From Anaerolineales bacterium (GTDB lineage Bacteria; Chloroflexota; Anaerolineae; 4572-78; J111): a DNA stretch of 64,000 bases. A program made the position numbers and the translations under genes. This document shows positions 51,235 through 59,646 of the stretch, piece by piece (positions within the stretch are counted from its first letter, which is position 1; every line of letters starts with the position of its first letter). The stretch is taken from positions 744,001 to 808,000 of the forward strand of contig JABTUK010000004.1 of assembly GCA_015075405.1 (NCBI GenBank). Direction: 5' to 3'. The notes below the pieces were generated by a model. It had not been told where the DNA came from, searched no databases, and saw nothing but the letters and a program-made list of their open reading frames with translations.

Positions 51235-52236
51235 CTAATCCGTCCCGGACAGCCAATTCAACCAGCGCTGCCACAGCCGCTCCGAGCCAGAGAACGATTT
51301 TTCCATACCCCACAGCAGCGGGTCGAGAATGCGGCGGGGGGCAATGGCGACAGGCAGACGGCCGTCGCTGGTCCCGCTGCCCAAAGCGGAAATAATAGAG
51401 AAGTTGACGCTTTTAAAGTTGGCCTCGGCGGCGTTGACAAATTCGTAGGCGTGCAATTCCTGCTCGGTAAAGGCCAGCAGCCGCTCCGAAACCTTGTGCA
51501 TGCGCTCGATATAGTTTTTGGTCCGCACCAGGTCCTCAATGGAGCCCTTGACCAGGTAAGCGCGCAAATCTTCCCAATTGGGGCTAAAGCGGGCCGCCAA
51601 CTGGTCGGCTTTGGTGTAGACTACCACCAAATCCTGCTCCTCGGTCTTGCCGCCCAACTCGCGCATGCCGACAATGTAGGTATTGAGCAGCTTTTGCATC
51701 CCGGAGCGCGGGTCTTCCAGGTCGGGTACGCTGACCAGCAACATCGCTGCTTTAGCCCGGCGCACAAACCCGGCAAATTGGACCAGTTGGGTTGGCTTTT
51801 CAAAACACTCGCCGCCGGTATCAAAAAAGAGCAGGGTGCAATCCGGCTGGATGGGCACGCCGTCCACCCGGATCATGGTCGGACGGGGGAAGTTTTTGGG
51901 CGTCGAGTCGGGCAGCGCGCCGCCCTCCAGCAGCCGGACATTGCCGTAAACGGTATCCAAGCTGTCTTCGTTCAGACCCATCGTAAAAAAGTCGGGCCAA
52001 TCGCGGGCCAGGCTAAGCTTTTTCAAGGTGTAGAAGAGGGCGGCAAAATAAACGGTTTTACCGTGCTGGCGAAAGCCGGTGGCGCTGATGACCACCGGCG
52101 GGTACTGGCGGTAATCCTGTACGTACAGCGCCGGAGCCGGCTCTTTGCAATCAGAGCAAAGATAAAGGGTAGCCAGGCTGCCGCTTGGTTTGGTTGGTTT
52201 GAATTTGGTATCGGCCAGACAGAAAGGGCATAGCAT
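51235..52236 (-). CDS. Zinc-ribbon small GTPase (conflict-system GTPase, DO-GTPase2-like)
   Basis: 333 residues from ATG 52236; the open frame upstream is repeat P3. An N-terminal zinc ribbon, C-P-F-C at 3-6 and C-S-D-C near 29-32, precedes a GTPase: G1 G-F-R-Q-H-G-K-T near 55, G3 F-F-D-T-G-G-E near 138, G4 Y-T-K-A-D near 202. L-V-S-V-P-D-L-E-D near 168 is a switch-helix region. It is probably a signalling NTPase that senses a cue and activates its partners, and it is the first gene of the set. Confidence 0.72.
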   Translation of the reverse strand: MLCPFCLADTKFKPTKPSGSLATLYLCSDCKEPAPALYVQDYRQYPPVVISATGFRQHGKTVYFAALFYTLKKLSLARDWPDFFTMGLNEDSLDTVYGNVRLLEGGALPDSTPKNFPRPTMIRVDGVPIQPDCTLLFFDTGGECFEKPTQLVQFAGFVRRAKAAMLLVSVPDLEDPRSGMQKLLNTYIVGMRELGGKTEEQDLVVVYTKADQLAARFSPNWEDLRAYLVKGSIEDLVRTKNYIERMHKVSERLLAFTEQELHAYEFVNAAEANFKSVNFSIISALGSGTSDGRLPVAIAPRRILDPLLWGMEKSFSGSERLWQRWLNWLSGTD

Positions 52237-52261
52237 ACGAAAATCCTTGTTTGGAGATAAA

Positions 52262-52437
52262 GGTCGCAGGGTAGCAGGTAGCAAGGTAGCAGGTAACAGG
52301 TAGCAGGTAACAGGTAGCAAAGTAGCAGATTTGCTACTTTGCTACCTTGCTACTTTGCTACCTTGCTACTTTGCTACCTTGCTACTTTGCAACTCTGCTA
52401 CTTGTTTTAACAGCGAAAACTTTTCTGGAACACTACC
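52262..52437. repeat. P3 (GTAGCA) palindromic element, expanded copy
   Basis: Left arm: tandem GGTAGCA/GGTAACA. Right arm: seven to eight tandem 8-bp CTACTTTG / CTACCTTG units, ending in GCGAAAACTTTTCTGGA, the P3 end. The arms are complementary. It is much longer than the 41474 copy, indicating unit expansion. The remainder of the gap (52438-52683) has two TATAAT-like boxes (52490-52495 and about 52531-52536) without good -35s, and a GCCGTCTGCCGTCGGC tract at 52612-52640. Confidence 0.82.
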
Positions 52438-52683
52438 TTCAACTGTATTCGAGAATATTATAAATGTCAACCGTACCAAATGGGTTATAATTTGAGTACA
52501 AAAAATTGTAGTTCAGCGTATAATTTGGGCAAATCTCTGTAATACTTTATCAGCGGCGGCGTAATTACTAATACATTCGGGGCATAAACGACGGCAGACC
52601 GCAGGCTACTGACCGCCGTCTGCCGTCGGCGGTCGGCGGTCTGGCCCCGGCAGAAATCCGTCCATGTTGCAGGGATTGTCTTT

Positions 52684-53250
52684 ATGAATCAAACTCTGGC
52701 TTTGCCAAACGAGGCTGGCTTGGCGACCCAATCAAGCACCGACGCGGCGGCATTTGCCGCCATCTATGACCACTATTTTGCCCGCGTTTACAACTATATT
52801 CGCTATCGGGTGCAGGACGCCGATATAACCGATGATCTGACCGCCCAGGTTTTTGAGCGGGCGCTGCTGCGCATCGGCCAGTACCAGCAGGATAAAGCGC
52901 CGCTGGCGGCCTGGCTGTTTACCATTGCCCGTAACATCGTCAATGATCACTTCCGGGCCGCCAAACGGCGGCGCTGGCTGTCGCTGGACATCTTACGCGA
53001 ATGGAGCAGCAACGACCCGCCGCCCGGCGACGTGGTAGCCGACAACGATATGCAAGACAAATTACTGGCGGCGGTGGCTGGCCTGGGCAGCCGGGAGCGC
53101 GACCTGATCGGCCTTAAATTTGCCGCCGGCCTAACCAATCGAGCTATTGCCCAACTGACTGGCCTGAGCGAGAGCAATGTCGGGATTATTTTATTTCGCA
53201 CGGTGCGGCGATTGCGGGTTGAACTGGAAGCGCAGGGGGTAGAGCGATGA
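52684..53250 (+). CDS. ECF-type RNA polymerase sigma factor
   Basis: 188 residues. Region 2 is near 20-90 (F-A-A-I-Y-D-H-Y-F-A-R-V-Y-N-Y-I as two segments, A-A-W-L-F-T-I-A-R-N at the end) and region 4 near 125-185 (L-G-S-R-E-R-D-L-I-G-L-K-F, recognition helix S-E-S-N-V-G-I-I-L-F). Its stop overlaps the ATG of the next gene (ATGA), a coupling usual for a sigma and anti-sigma pair. Confidence 0.9.
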   Translation: MNQTLALPNEAGLATQSSTDAAAFAAIYDHYFARVYNYIRYRVQDADITDDLTAQVFERALLRIGQYQQDKAPLAAWLFTIARNIVNDHFRAAKRRRWLSLDILREWSSNDPPPGDVVADNDMQDKLLAAVAGLGSRERDLIGLKFAAGLTNRAIAQLTGLSESNVGIILFRTVRRLRVELEAQGVER

Positions 53251-55133
53251 AACAGCGAGAAGTGGCTGATCGTTTTAGTAGTGATGTAGATAACTTATTA
53301 CGCGAAAGTGGTCTAACCGGGCCAAAACCCGACTCGGCGGAGTATGAAGCAGCGCTCGATCTGGCCCACAAGCTGGCAGCCGCCGATTTTAGTCAACAGA
53401 GCAAAATCCGCTACTCCCTGCGGCGGCGGCTGTTGAACCGGATGGACGCCGGTCCGGTCACAACGGCGGAGATACCCGGTCCCTGGGGTCGCATCCAACA
53501 ACTTTTCAAAGCGGGCCAAAGTTCCTTCCGGCCTTTTAACCCCAAATTTGTCCGGGCCGCGTTGATGAGTCTGGCGCTTGTCTGCGGCTTGATCGTCTTG
53601 CTTTCGCTGTCGGGGCTGCCTCTGCGCCAGAAAATGATGGAGGTGCTGGCCCAGGTGTTGGCTTATCTGCCTGTTGAGGGAGAAGTTTCGCCCCATCTCC
53701 TGACGCCGCGCTGGCAGTTTCGGGGTGAGGGCGGCATCAGTACGCCGCCGGTGGCTGTCGCCGGCCTGATCTACGCTGGCGGTAATAACGGCGATTTGTA
53801 CGCGCTGGACGCCCAGACCGGCCAGGAAGTATGGCGCTTCAAAACGGGGGGGGAGATCAACCTGGCCCCGGCCGTAACCGAAGCGATGGTCTATGTCGTC
53901 AGTGATGACAGCTATTTGTACGCCCTGGATCGCCGCAGCGGGTTGGAATTATGGCGGACGCAAAAGGGCAGCCGCTTTTCTTTTGGGCCGCTCCTCACCG
54001 CCGGCCTGGTGCTGGTTGGCGCTGAGGATGGTTCCCTTTATGCCCTCGAAGCTGAGACGGCCCAGGAAATATGGCAGTTCAGGGCAGGCAATGTCATTTT
54101 GCCGCAAGCATCGGTGGCTGGAGAGACTCTCTATGTGGGCAGCCAGGATCATTATCTGTACGCGCTCGACGTGGAAACCGGCCGGGAAAAATGGCGCTTC
54201 GACGCCGGCAACTGGCTCTCCAGCCCGCCGGTTGAAGTGGCCGGAATGGTTTACGTGGGTAGTCACAGCGAAAATCTGTACGTTCTCGAGGCCGCTACGG
54301 GCCGGGAACTGCGGCGCTACCCGCTGGGCCTGGCCGTGCGAACTTCGGCCACGCTGGCCGATGGGGTGATCTATTTTGGCAGCTATGACGGCTATCTCCA
54401 CGCCATCGAGGGGGCGACGGGTGAAGAAAAGTGGCGTTTCAGCCTGGGCAAACAGACCCGTTCCGCCCCGCTGGTGGTGGAGGGCGTCGTTTATATCGGC
54501 AGCGGCGATGGTTATTTGTACGAGGTGGATATTCGCACCGGCCAGGAAATAGCCCACTATGGCATAGACAGCCAGATTTATACTGCCCCGGCTGTTCTCG
54601 ACGAGACCATCTATTTTGTCAGCGGCAAAGGAGACCTCTATGCGGCGCAAAAAACGCCCCTGCCCCCCGCAGACACGCCGCCGGAAACCCGGAATTTGAA
54701 TGCAGGCGAGTCGCCCGGTTTTCAATTTACCCCCGGCGGATGGTATGTCATGGGCCAGGCCGAAGCCATTCATTTCCGGGGCCGGATTGTGGATGGGGCC
54801 GGCCAGCCGGTCAACGGGATCAGTATCCAGGCCGATAACGGCTCGCTGCAGACACTGTCTGCGCCCAGCGGCCCCAACCGCTGGCAGCCCTCGGTCCAGG
54901 CCGGGGAGTGGGAAATCGCCATCCCGCCGGATCAGGCTAAAACCGGCTGGTGGTGGCTGACCGTTGTTCGGGATGACTGTGTGGCCGGCGGAGCAGAGTT
55001 TGAGCCGCAGTGCCGGGATGTGACCCGGCTTTCGGAAAGCGTCAAGGTGGAAGTGGTTTACCCGGCTGAAATGGTCATCAATGCCGATTGGACCTGTCAA
55101 TGGGACTGCCAGAATCCGGGGGTCAAGAAATGA
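53247..55133 (+). CDS. Membrane protein with extracytoplasmic PQQ-like beta-propeller (candidate anti-sigma/sensor)
   Basis: 628 residues. A charged cytoplasmic head (about 1-108) with no named domain is followed by one membrane segment near 110-128 (A-L-M-S-L-A-L-V-C-G-L-I-V-L). Residues 165-470 hold seven propeller blades of PQQ type with Y-A-L-D-A-x-T-G-x-E-x-W-x-F units. A C-terminal module (about 500-628) has a carboxypeptidase-regulatory-like strand pattern (G-R-I-V-D-G-A-G-Q-P-V-N-G). Coupling to the ECF gene suggests it anchors and inhibits the sigma factor; no ASD motif could be confirmed. Confidence 0.72.
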   Translation: MKQREVADRFSSDVDNLLRESGLTGPKPDSAEYEAALDLAHKLAAADFSQQSKIRYSLRRRLLNRMDAGPVTTAEIPGPWGRIQQLFKAGQSSFRPFNPKFVRAALMSLALVCGLIVLLSLSGLPLRQKMMEVLAQVLAYLPVEGEVSPHLLTPRWQFRGEGGISTPPVAVAGLIYAGGNNGDLYALDAQTGQEVWRFKTGGEINLAPAVTEAMVYVVSDDSYLYALDRRSGLELWRTQKGSRFSFGPLLTAGLVLVGAEDGSLYALEAETAQEIWQFRAGNVILPQASVAGETLYVGSQDHYLYALDVETGREKWRFDAGNWLSSPPVEVAGMVYVGSHSENLYVLEAATGRELRRYPLGLAVRTSATLADGVIYFGSYDGYLHAIEGATGEEKWRFSLGKQTRSAPLVVEGVVYIGSGDGYLYEVDIRTGQEIAHYGIDSQIYTAPAVLDETIYFVSGKGDLYAAQKTPLPPADTPPETRNLNAGESPGFQFTPGGWYVMGQAEAIHFRGRIVDGAGQPVNGISIQADNGSLQTLSAPSGPNRWQPSVQAGEWEIAIPPDQAKTGWWWLTVVRDDCVAGGAEFEPQCRDVTRLSESVKVEVVYPAEMVINADWTCQWDCQNPGVKK

Positions 55134-55257
55134 TTACCCTACTTCGGCTTGGCAGTTTCAGCGGGTCCAATTTTCGAGGAGTGAGGCACGCCTACGTGCC
55201 GACTGCGAAGCGTGTCGCACGAGGGTGTGCTGGCCCCTCAAATTTAGAGCTACTGGG
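55130..55257 (+). pseudogene. 5' part of the interrupted pentapeptide lipoprotein gene
   Basis: ATG 55130 overlaps the stop of the propeller gene (ATGA) and reads M-I-T-L-L-R-L-G, then 33-34 residues encoded by palindromic element P1, then L-L-G. If the IS element plus one 9-bp duplication (1164 bp, a multiple of 3) is removed, this frame joins L-I-A-L-L-A-L-L-L-S-C and the pentapeptide protein without a break (2412 bp in all). The original signal peptide was probably M-I-T-L-L-R-L-G- followed by the leucine-rich stretch ending at the lipobox cysteine. Confidence 0.75.
55158..55257 (-). repeat. Palindromic element P1, copy 3, inside a coding region
   Basis: About 100 bp in reverse orientation to copies 1 and 2. 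The CGAGGAGTGAGGCACGCCTACGTGCC arm is conserved; the loop and second arm (GCGAAGCGTGTCGCACGAGGGTGTGC) have diverged. It keeps the host frame open, encoding G-S-N-F-R-G-V-R-H-A-Y-V-P, and is cut at its right end by the IS element. Confidence 0.8.
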
Positions 55258-56412
55258 CTTTGTACGCGACAAAAGATTCAGGCACTGAATTTGGATCAAG
55301 GAGCAAAACCAGTAAGATGTAGGATTTGAAATCGATCAAGAGGAGAATAATCCGTGTTTCATATCCTACAACTCAAAAGTGTACTCAGCGGTCATTTATC
55401 GTGGCACGGGGCTCGGCTGAGTTTCTTGGCGATGTTTCTGATCGCCTTACTGAAAGTCAAAACGGTTAATTTAACTGAAATTGCCACCGCCCTCAATCCC
55501 AAGGCGAAAGTCAGCTCAAATTATCGTCGCTTGCAACGCTTTTTTGCCGGGTTTGAACTGGACTACGATGTTATGGCCAAACTGATGGTGTCTCTGTTGC
55601 CCAGGCCGGCCGACGGGTATACCTTGAGCCTGGATCGGACGAATTGGCAGTTTGGTCAATATTCCCTCAACTTGCTGGTGTTGGTCATTGTCTATAACGG
55701 CGTTGCCTTCCCGATCTACTGGCACTTTTTGGATAAGAAAGGTAACTCCAACACTGCCGAACGGATCGCCTTGCTGGAGAAGTTCATCGCCACCTTTGGC
55801 CAGAGATGTATCGCTTGTTTGGTGGCTGACCGGGAGTTTGTCGGTCAGAAGTGGTTCAAGTATCTCCGTCAAAAGCAGCTTTTATTCCGTATCCGCATCC
55901 GCCAGAACTTCCAAGTTGCCGGTAAACAGGGTCAAATCCCGGTGATGGCTATATTTCAACATCTGACGGTCGGCGAACAGTTGGTCTTGTCCCGCAAACG
56001 CTTCGTTTTGGGGCAGCCGTTATACTTGATTGGGCTCCGACTTGAGGATGAATACCTGCTCATTGTGACCAACCAAACCCCAGAGCGGGCTCTGGACGAT
56101 TATGCTCGCAGGTGGAACATCGAAACCCTGTTTGGCATTCTCAAATCCAGAGGCTTTCGCCTCGAAGAAACCCATTTGACTGAGGGCGAAAGCATTAACA
56201 AACTCCTGGCTCTCCTGGCTTTAGCCACCGTCTGGGCGTTTAAGGTCGGTGAGTGGTTACATCAACAGGAGCCACTCAAACTCAAAAAGCATGGACGTTT
56301 GGCCAAAAGCTTATTTCGCTACGGATTAGACCACTTGCGCTCCATCGTTTTTGACATTCAACTCAAAATGGATGATTTCCTGTTCTCTTTGAAATTTTTG
56401 TCCTGTACATAG
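55258..56412 (+). mobile_element. IS4-family insertion sequence with 9-bp target duplication
   Basis: 1155 bp. Ends: CTTTGTACGCGACAAAAG at left and, on the other strand, CTATGTACAGGACAAAAA at right (about 18 of 24 matching). GCTACTGGG stands at both sides (55249-55257 and 56413-56421) as target duplication. The transposase stop codon is the last three bases of the element. Confidence 0.9.
55354..56412 (+). CDS. IS4-family transposase
   Basis: 352 residues, apparently intact. The DDE triad is visible: D in S-L-D-R-T-N-W near 92, D in V-A-D-R-E-F near 155, and E in R-R-W-N-I-E-T-L-F-G near 254 with the Y-R-E-K-like neighbourhood (L-K-S-R-G-F-R-L-E-E-T). The N-terminus has a helix-turn region (N-Y-R-R-L-Q-R-F-F). 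It starts at GTG 55354 behind AGAGGAG. No frameshift or stop suggests it is dead. Confidence 0.92.
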   Translation: MFHILQLKSVLSGHLSWHGARLSFLAMFLIALLKVKTVNLTEIATALNPKAKVSSNYRRLQRFFAGFELDYDVMAKLMVSLLPRPADGYTLSLDRTNWQFGQYSLNLLVLVIVYNGVAFPIYWHFLDKKGNSNTAERIALLEKFIATFGQRCIACLVADREFVGQKWFKYLRQKQLLFRIRIRQNFQVAGKQGQIPVMAIFQHLTVGEQLVLSRKRFVLGQPLYLIGLRLEDEYLLIVTNQTPERALDDYARRWNIETLFGILKSRGFRLEETHLTEGESINKLLALLALATVWAFKVGEWLHQQEPLKLKKHGRLAKSLFRYGLDHLRSIVFDIQLKMDDFLFSLKFLSCT

Positions 56413-56443
56413 GCTACTGGGTTTAATCGCTCTGCTGGCGCTT

Positions 56444-58705
56444 TTGCTAAGCTGCCGGGTTCCAACACCGGCTGCCTCTGTCACCCCAACACCACCTATA
56501 GAACTTACTCCCCCGGCTGCGTTCCTCCCGGCCCACTGCCCGCCCGCCTGCGCCGGAGTCGACCTGCGTGGGCGTGATCTGCGTCAGGCCAATCTGGCCG
56601 GGGCTGACTTACGCGGGGCCGACCTATCGGGCGCTGATCTGCAACAGGCCGATCTGCGCGGCGCTGATTTGACCGGAGCCACTCTGACCGGCGCAGATGC
56701 TCATGGCGCTGACCTGCGCCAATCGCTGCTGGCCCACTCCGATTGGCGCGGGGCCAATACGCTGAATGTCAACCTGGCCGGGGTGAGCCTGAAGGGACTG
56801 GCGATCAAGGTGGATGAAACCACCCGCTTTGATTACAAATGGTACGTGGTGTGGGCGGCGGTCAACGGCCTGGCCCGGCGTTGGAATCTGCGGGGGGCCG
56901 ATTTGGTTGGAGCCAATCTGGATGGAGCGGATTTGCGCGAGGCGGATTTGGTGGGGGCCAACTTTGAGGGGGCCAGCCTGGTTGAGGCGCAGTTGAGCCG
57001 GGCCAATCTTCATGCGGCGCATCTGGCCGGGGTATCGCTCAAGCAGGCGGATTTACGCAAAGCCAATTTGCAGGCCGCCGAACTCAGCCGGACCGATTTG
57101 AGCAGCGCGTTTTTGATAGATGCCAACCTGTTTGAGGCCGACCTGCGCGGCGCTGATCTGACCGGCGCGGATTTGCTGCGGGCTGATCTCATTGAGGCGC
57201 ACGGGGCCGGGGCTAACCTTTCTCAGGCCAACTTACAAACGGTTGATTTACGTCAAACCGACCTGACCGGGGCTAATCTGACTGAAACCGACTTGAGCGG
57301 AGCTAATTTACGCGAAACCAACCTGAGCCAGACCGACCTGCGGCAAACCGAGCTGCAAGACGCCACGCTGCACGAGGTCATCATTGACGAGGGGACTCAA
57401 CTCGCGCCCAAATGGCGGCTGGTCTGGGAGATTCTCCAGCAGGGTGCGCCGGGGCGTAATTTGCGCGGGCTTGATTTGAGCCACGTCAATTTGAGCTATA
57501 CTAATCTGGCAGGGGCTGATTTGAGCGGCGCAGACCTGAGCGGCTCGAATATTCATGGCGCCAATCTTGCCGGGATCAACCTGTTTCAGACTAATCTCAG
57601 CAAAGCTTACCTGGCTGCCACTGATTTGACCAAAGCAGACCTGCGCGAGACGAATTTGCATCAAGCTAATCTACAGGGAAGCATGCTTTACCAGGCTAAT
57701 CTGCAAGGGGCCAACCTGTATGGTCTCAATCTGGATTATGCCAGTTTGGAAGAAGCTAATTTACAGCAGGCCGACCTAACACAGGCCCATCTGGAAGATA
57801 CGCAACTTCCGCGAGCCGACCTGCGCGGGGCTAACCTGAGTGGGGCCAAACTGAGTGGAACAAACCTGGAGCGGGCCAATCTGCAAGACGCCAACTTGAG
57901 CCAGGCCAGCTTGCTGGGCGGAGTTTATCTGCATGAGGCCGATTTGCGCGGGGCTGACCTATCCGGCAGCACCCTTGAATACACCATCCTGACCGGCGCG
58001 GATTTACGGGGGGCTAATTTGGGGAGTGTTCGGTGGAGAAACGTTTCACTGCAAAGCGCCATCGTTGATGAGCAAACTATTCTCGCTGACAAATGGCGGC
58101 TGATCTGGCAAATCCTCAACCAGCCGGCGGCGCAGCGAGACCTGCGTGGGACCGATTTGAGCCAGGCCGATTTGAGCCAGGCCGACCTGCGCGAAGCGGA
58201 TCTGAGCGGCGCTAATCTGAGCGAGAGTAATTTGTACGAGGCGAAGCTGCAAAAGGCCAACCTGCGCGGGGCTGACGTCCGCCTGACTAACTTCAACGGC
58301 GCTGATTTGAGCGAAATCGAACTGTCTGAGGTAAACTGGCCCAACATTTCCCTCATCAGCGTCCGGCTGTTTGCGGCCAACTTGCGTGGGGCTGTTCTGA
58401 ATCAGGCCGTCTTTGATCACTCCGACCTGCGCCGGGCCAATTTGAGCGAGGCTGCTCTGAACGGGGCCAGTTTCTACGGGGTCAATCTCAGGCGCGCTGA
58501 TTTGAGTGAAGCCAAGCTGGTCAACGTGATTCTGTGGGATGCAAATTTGAGTAACGCCAACCTCAGCGGGGCTGATTTGCGCCGGGCCAACCTGATCCGG
58601 GCCAATTTGAGCGGGGCTAACCTGGCCGGAGCCAACCTCAGCGGGGCTGATTTGACAGATGCGATCATGCCCGAGGGTTGGCAGGATGTGGCGGCAGCGT
58701 ACTAA
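56444..58705 (+). CDS. Pentapeptide-repeat protein, lipoprotein truncated at its start
   Basis: From a TTG start the product is 753 residues, but the natural protein began at 55130 and is cut by the IS. Residues before the cut-off (L-I-A-L-L-A-L-L-L-S-C) are a lipobox, so it was a secreted lipoprotein. About 130 A(D/N)LxG/x pentapeptides form a long right-handed helix. Three similar inserts interrupt it: near 113-140 (D-E-T-T-R-F-D-Y-K-W-Y-V-V-W), near 315 (D-E-G-T-Q-L-A-P-K-W-R-L-V-W) and near 540 (D-E-Q-T-I-L-A-D-K-W-R-L-I-W). The last residues W-Q-D-V-A-A-A-Y end it. Whether the TTG start is used is uncertain; without the signal it would be cytoplasmic. Confidence 0.75.
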   Translation: MLSCRVPTPAASVTPTPPIELTPPAAFLPAHCPPACAGVDLRGRDLRQANLAGADLRGADLSGADLQQADLRGADLTGATLTGADAHGADLRQSLLAHSDWRGANTLNVNLAGVSLKGLAIKVDETTRFDYKWYVVWAAVNGLARRWNLRGADLVGANLDGADLREADLVGANFEGASLVEAQLSRANLHAAHLAGVSLKQADLRKANLQAAELSRTDLSSAFLIDANLFEADLRGADLTGADLLRADLIEAHGAGANLSQANLQTVDLRQTDLTGANLTETDLSGANLRETNLSQTDLRQTELQDATLHEVIIDEGTQLAPKWRLVWEILQQGAPGRNLRGLDLSHVNLSYTNLAGADLSGADLSGSNIHGANLAGINLFQTNLSKAYLAATDLTKADLRETNLHQANLQGSMLYQANLQGANLYGLNLDYASLEEANLQQADLTQAHLEDTQLPRADLRGANLSGAKLSGTNLERANLQDANLSQASLLGGVYLHEADLRGADLSGSTLEYTILTGADLRGANLGSVRWRNVSLQSAIVDEQTILADKWRLIWQILNQPAAQRDLRGTDLSQADLSQADLREADLSGANLSESNLYEAKLQKANLRGADVRLTNFNGADLSEIELSEVNWPNISLISVRLFAANLRGAVLNQAVFDHSDLRRANLSEAALNGASFYGVNLRRADLSEAKLVNVILWDANLSNANLSGADLRRANLIRANLSGANLAGANLSGADLTDAIMPEGWQDVAAAY

Positions 58706-58754
58706 AATAGTACCTCTCCCGCACCAGCGATATTATAAATAAGAAGGTTATCGA

Positions 58755-59627
58755 ATGCGAAATTTTGTAATCTTTTTTTTCAGTTTCCTCTTGCTGGCCA
58801 ACCTGGCGTTGCAGTTAGCATTCACACCGGCTCCACCAAATAGCTCTCAATCGGCCTCAACCCCGCAACCAGACCCAACCCCAGGCATCAATTATCTTTT
58901 CAGCGGCACACAACTCAGTTCCTTGCCGCAGCAGGTCAGTTTTACCTATCAAGGGCTAGCCGCCGACATAACCGGCGAAATCCAACTGATTCGACCTTAC
59001 AGCGGTGGCCCTACCGGCCCTTCACCCGATATAGCCTACCCCACCCATCTTAGATTCTATTTTAACGATTTCACCTCCATTTCACCCAGCCAGAGTGGGT
59101 GGAAACCTCACCTGCGAATTTATCCGGTCAATGACTATCGCTCAATCTATGGAGCAGACCCCCTCCAACAAGCCACCCCTACTATCAATAACATCATTGA
59201 CCGACTGCAAGTGATTCTGGTTAATCGCCCCTCTACCTTTGAGGATGACATCCCTTTTTTGCCACCCCAGCACAATGCCCAGATTTTCAAAGCGCAAATC
59301 AAATATCTGGATTTTAAAAATGGGTCCGGAATTCGGTTTATTACACAGCATGCTCTTGGCGGTCCCATTAGTAATCAGTTTATCTTTTACTCTTTTCAAG
59401 GTTTGACCTCTGACGGCCAATACTATGTAGCCTTATTCTATCCGGTTTCAACCCAAATCCTGGCAAATATGGATAATGGATCGTCGTTTAACACTCTGGC
59501 TGACTTTCAAAGTCACGTTCAAGAAACTACCCAACGGCTGAACGCACTCTCAGCAAACAATTTTACTCCTAACCTGAGGCTGCTGGATGAATTGACCCAA
59601 TCATTGCAAATCATCCCAACCCCATAA
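58755..59627 (+). CDS. Secreted protein of unknown function
   Basis: 290 residues. A cleavable-type signal or anchor (about 2-24, Phe/Leu-rich), a Pro/Ser/Thr linker (28-48), and a globular part with strands and many aromatic residues (F-I-F-Y-S-F-Q-G-L, Y-Y-V-A-L-F-Y-P). T-L-A-D-F-Q-S-H-V-Q-E-T-T-Q-R-L-N-A-L near the end is a helix. No named domain is recognised; similar proteins of Chloroflexota have short Thr-rich linkers. Start ATG 58755; the next gene begins 19 bp after its stop, so they are co-transcribed. Confidence 0.65.
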   Translation: MRNFVIFFFSFLLLANLALQLAFTPAPPNSSQSASTPQPDPTPGINYLFSGTQLSSLPQQVSFTYQGLAADITGEIQLIRPYSGGPTGPSPDIAYPTHLRFYFNDFTSISPSQSGWKPHLRIYPVNDYRSIYGADPLQQATPTINNIIDRLQVILVNRPSTFEDDIPFLPPQHNAQIFKAQIKYLDFKNGSGIRFITQHALGGPISNQFIFYSFQGLTSDGQYYVALFYPVSTQILANMDNGSSFNTLADFQSHVQETTQRLNALSANNFTPNLRLLDELTQSLQIIPTP

Positions 59628-59646
59628 CTTGAATCGAGAAGGAATT

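Noticed and set aside
51226..52233. 335-codon plus-strand frame
   Set aside because: Antisense to the GTPase gene, whose G motifs are intact.
52237..52320. Upstream extension of the GTPase gene
   Set aside because: It consists of repeat P3 words (CTACCTG repeats); the zinc ribbon begins at the internal ATG.
52262..52437. CRISPR-like tandem repeat
   Set aside because: Units are 7-8 bp without spacers and the halves are complementary, so it is a palindromic repeat.
53949..55100. 383-codon minus-strand frame
   Set aside because: Antisense to the PQQ-propeller gene, low-quality composition, no motif.
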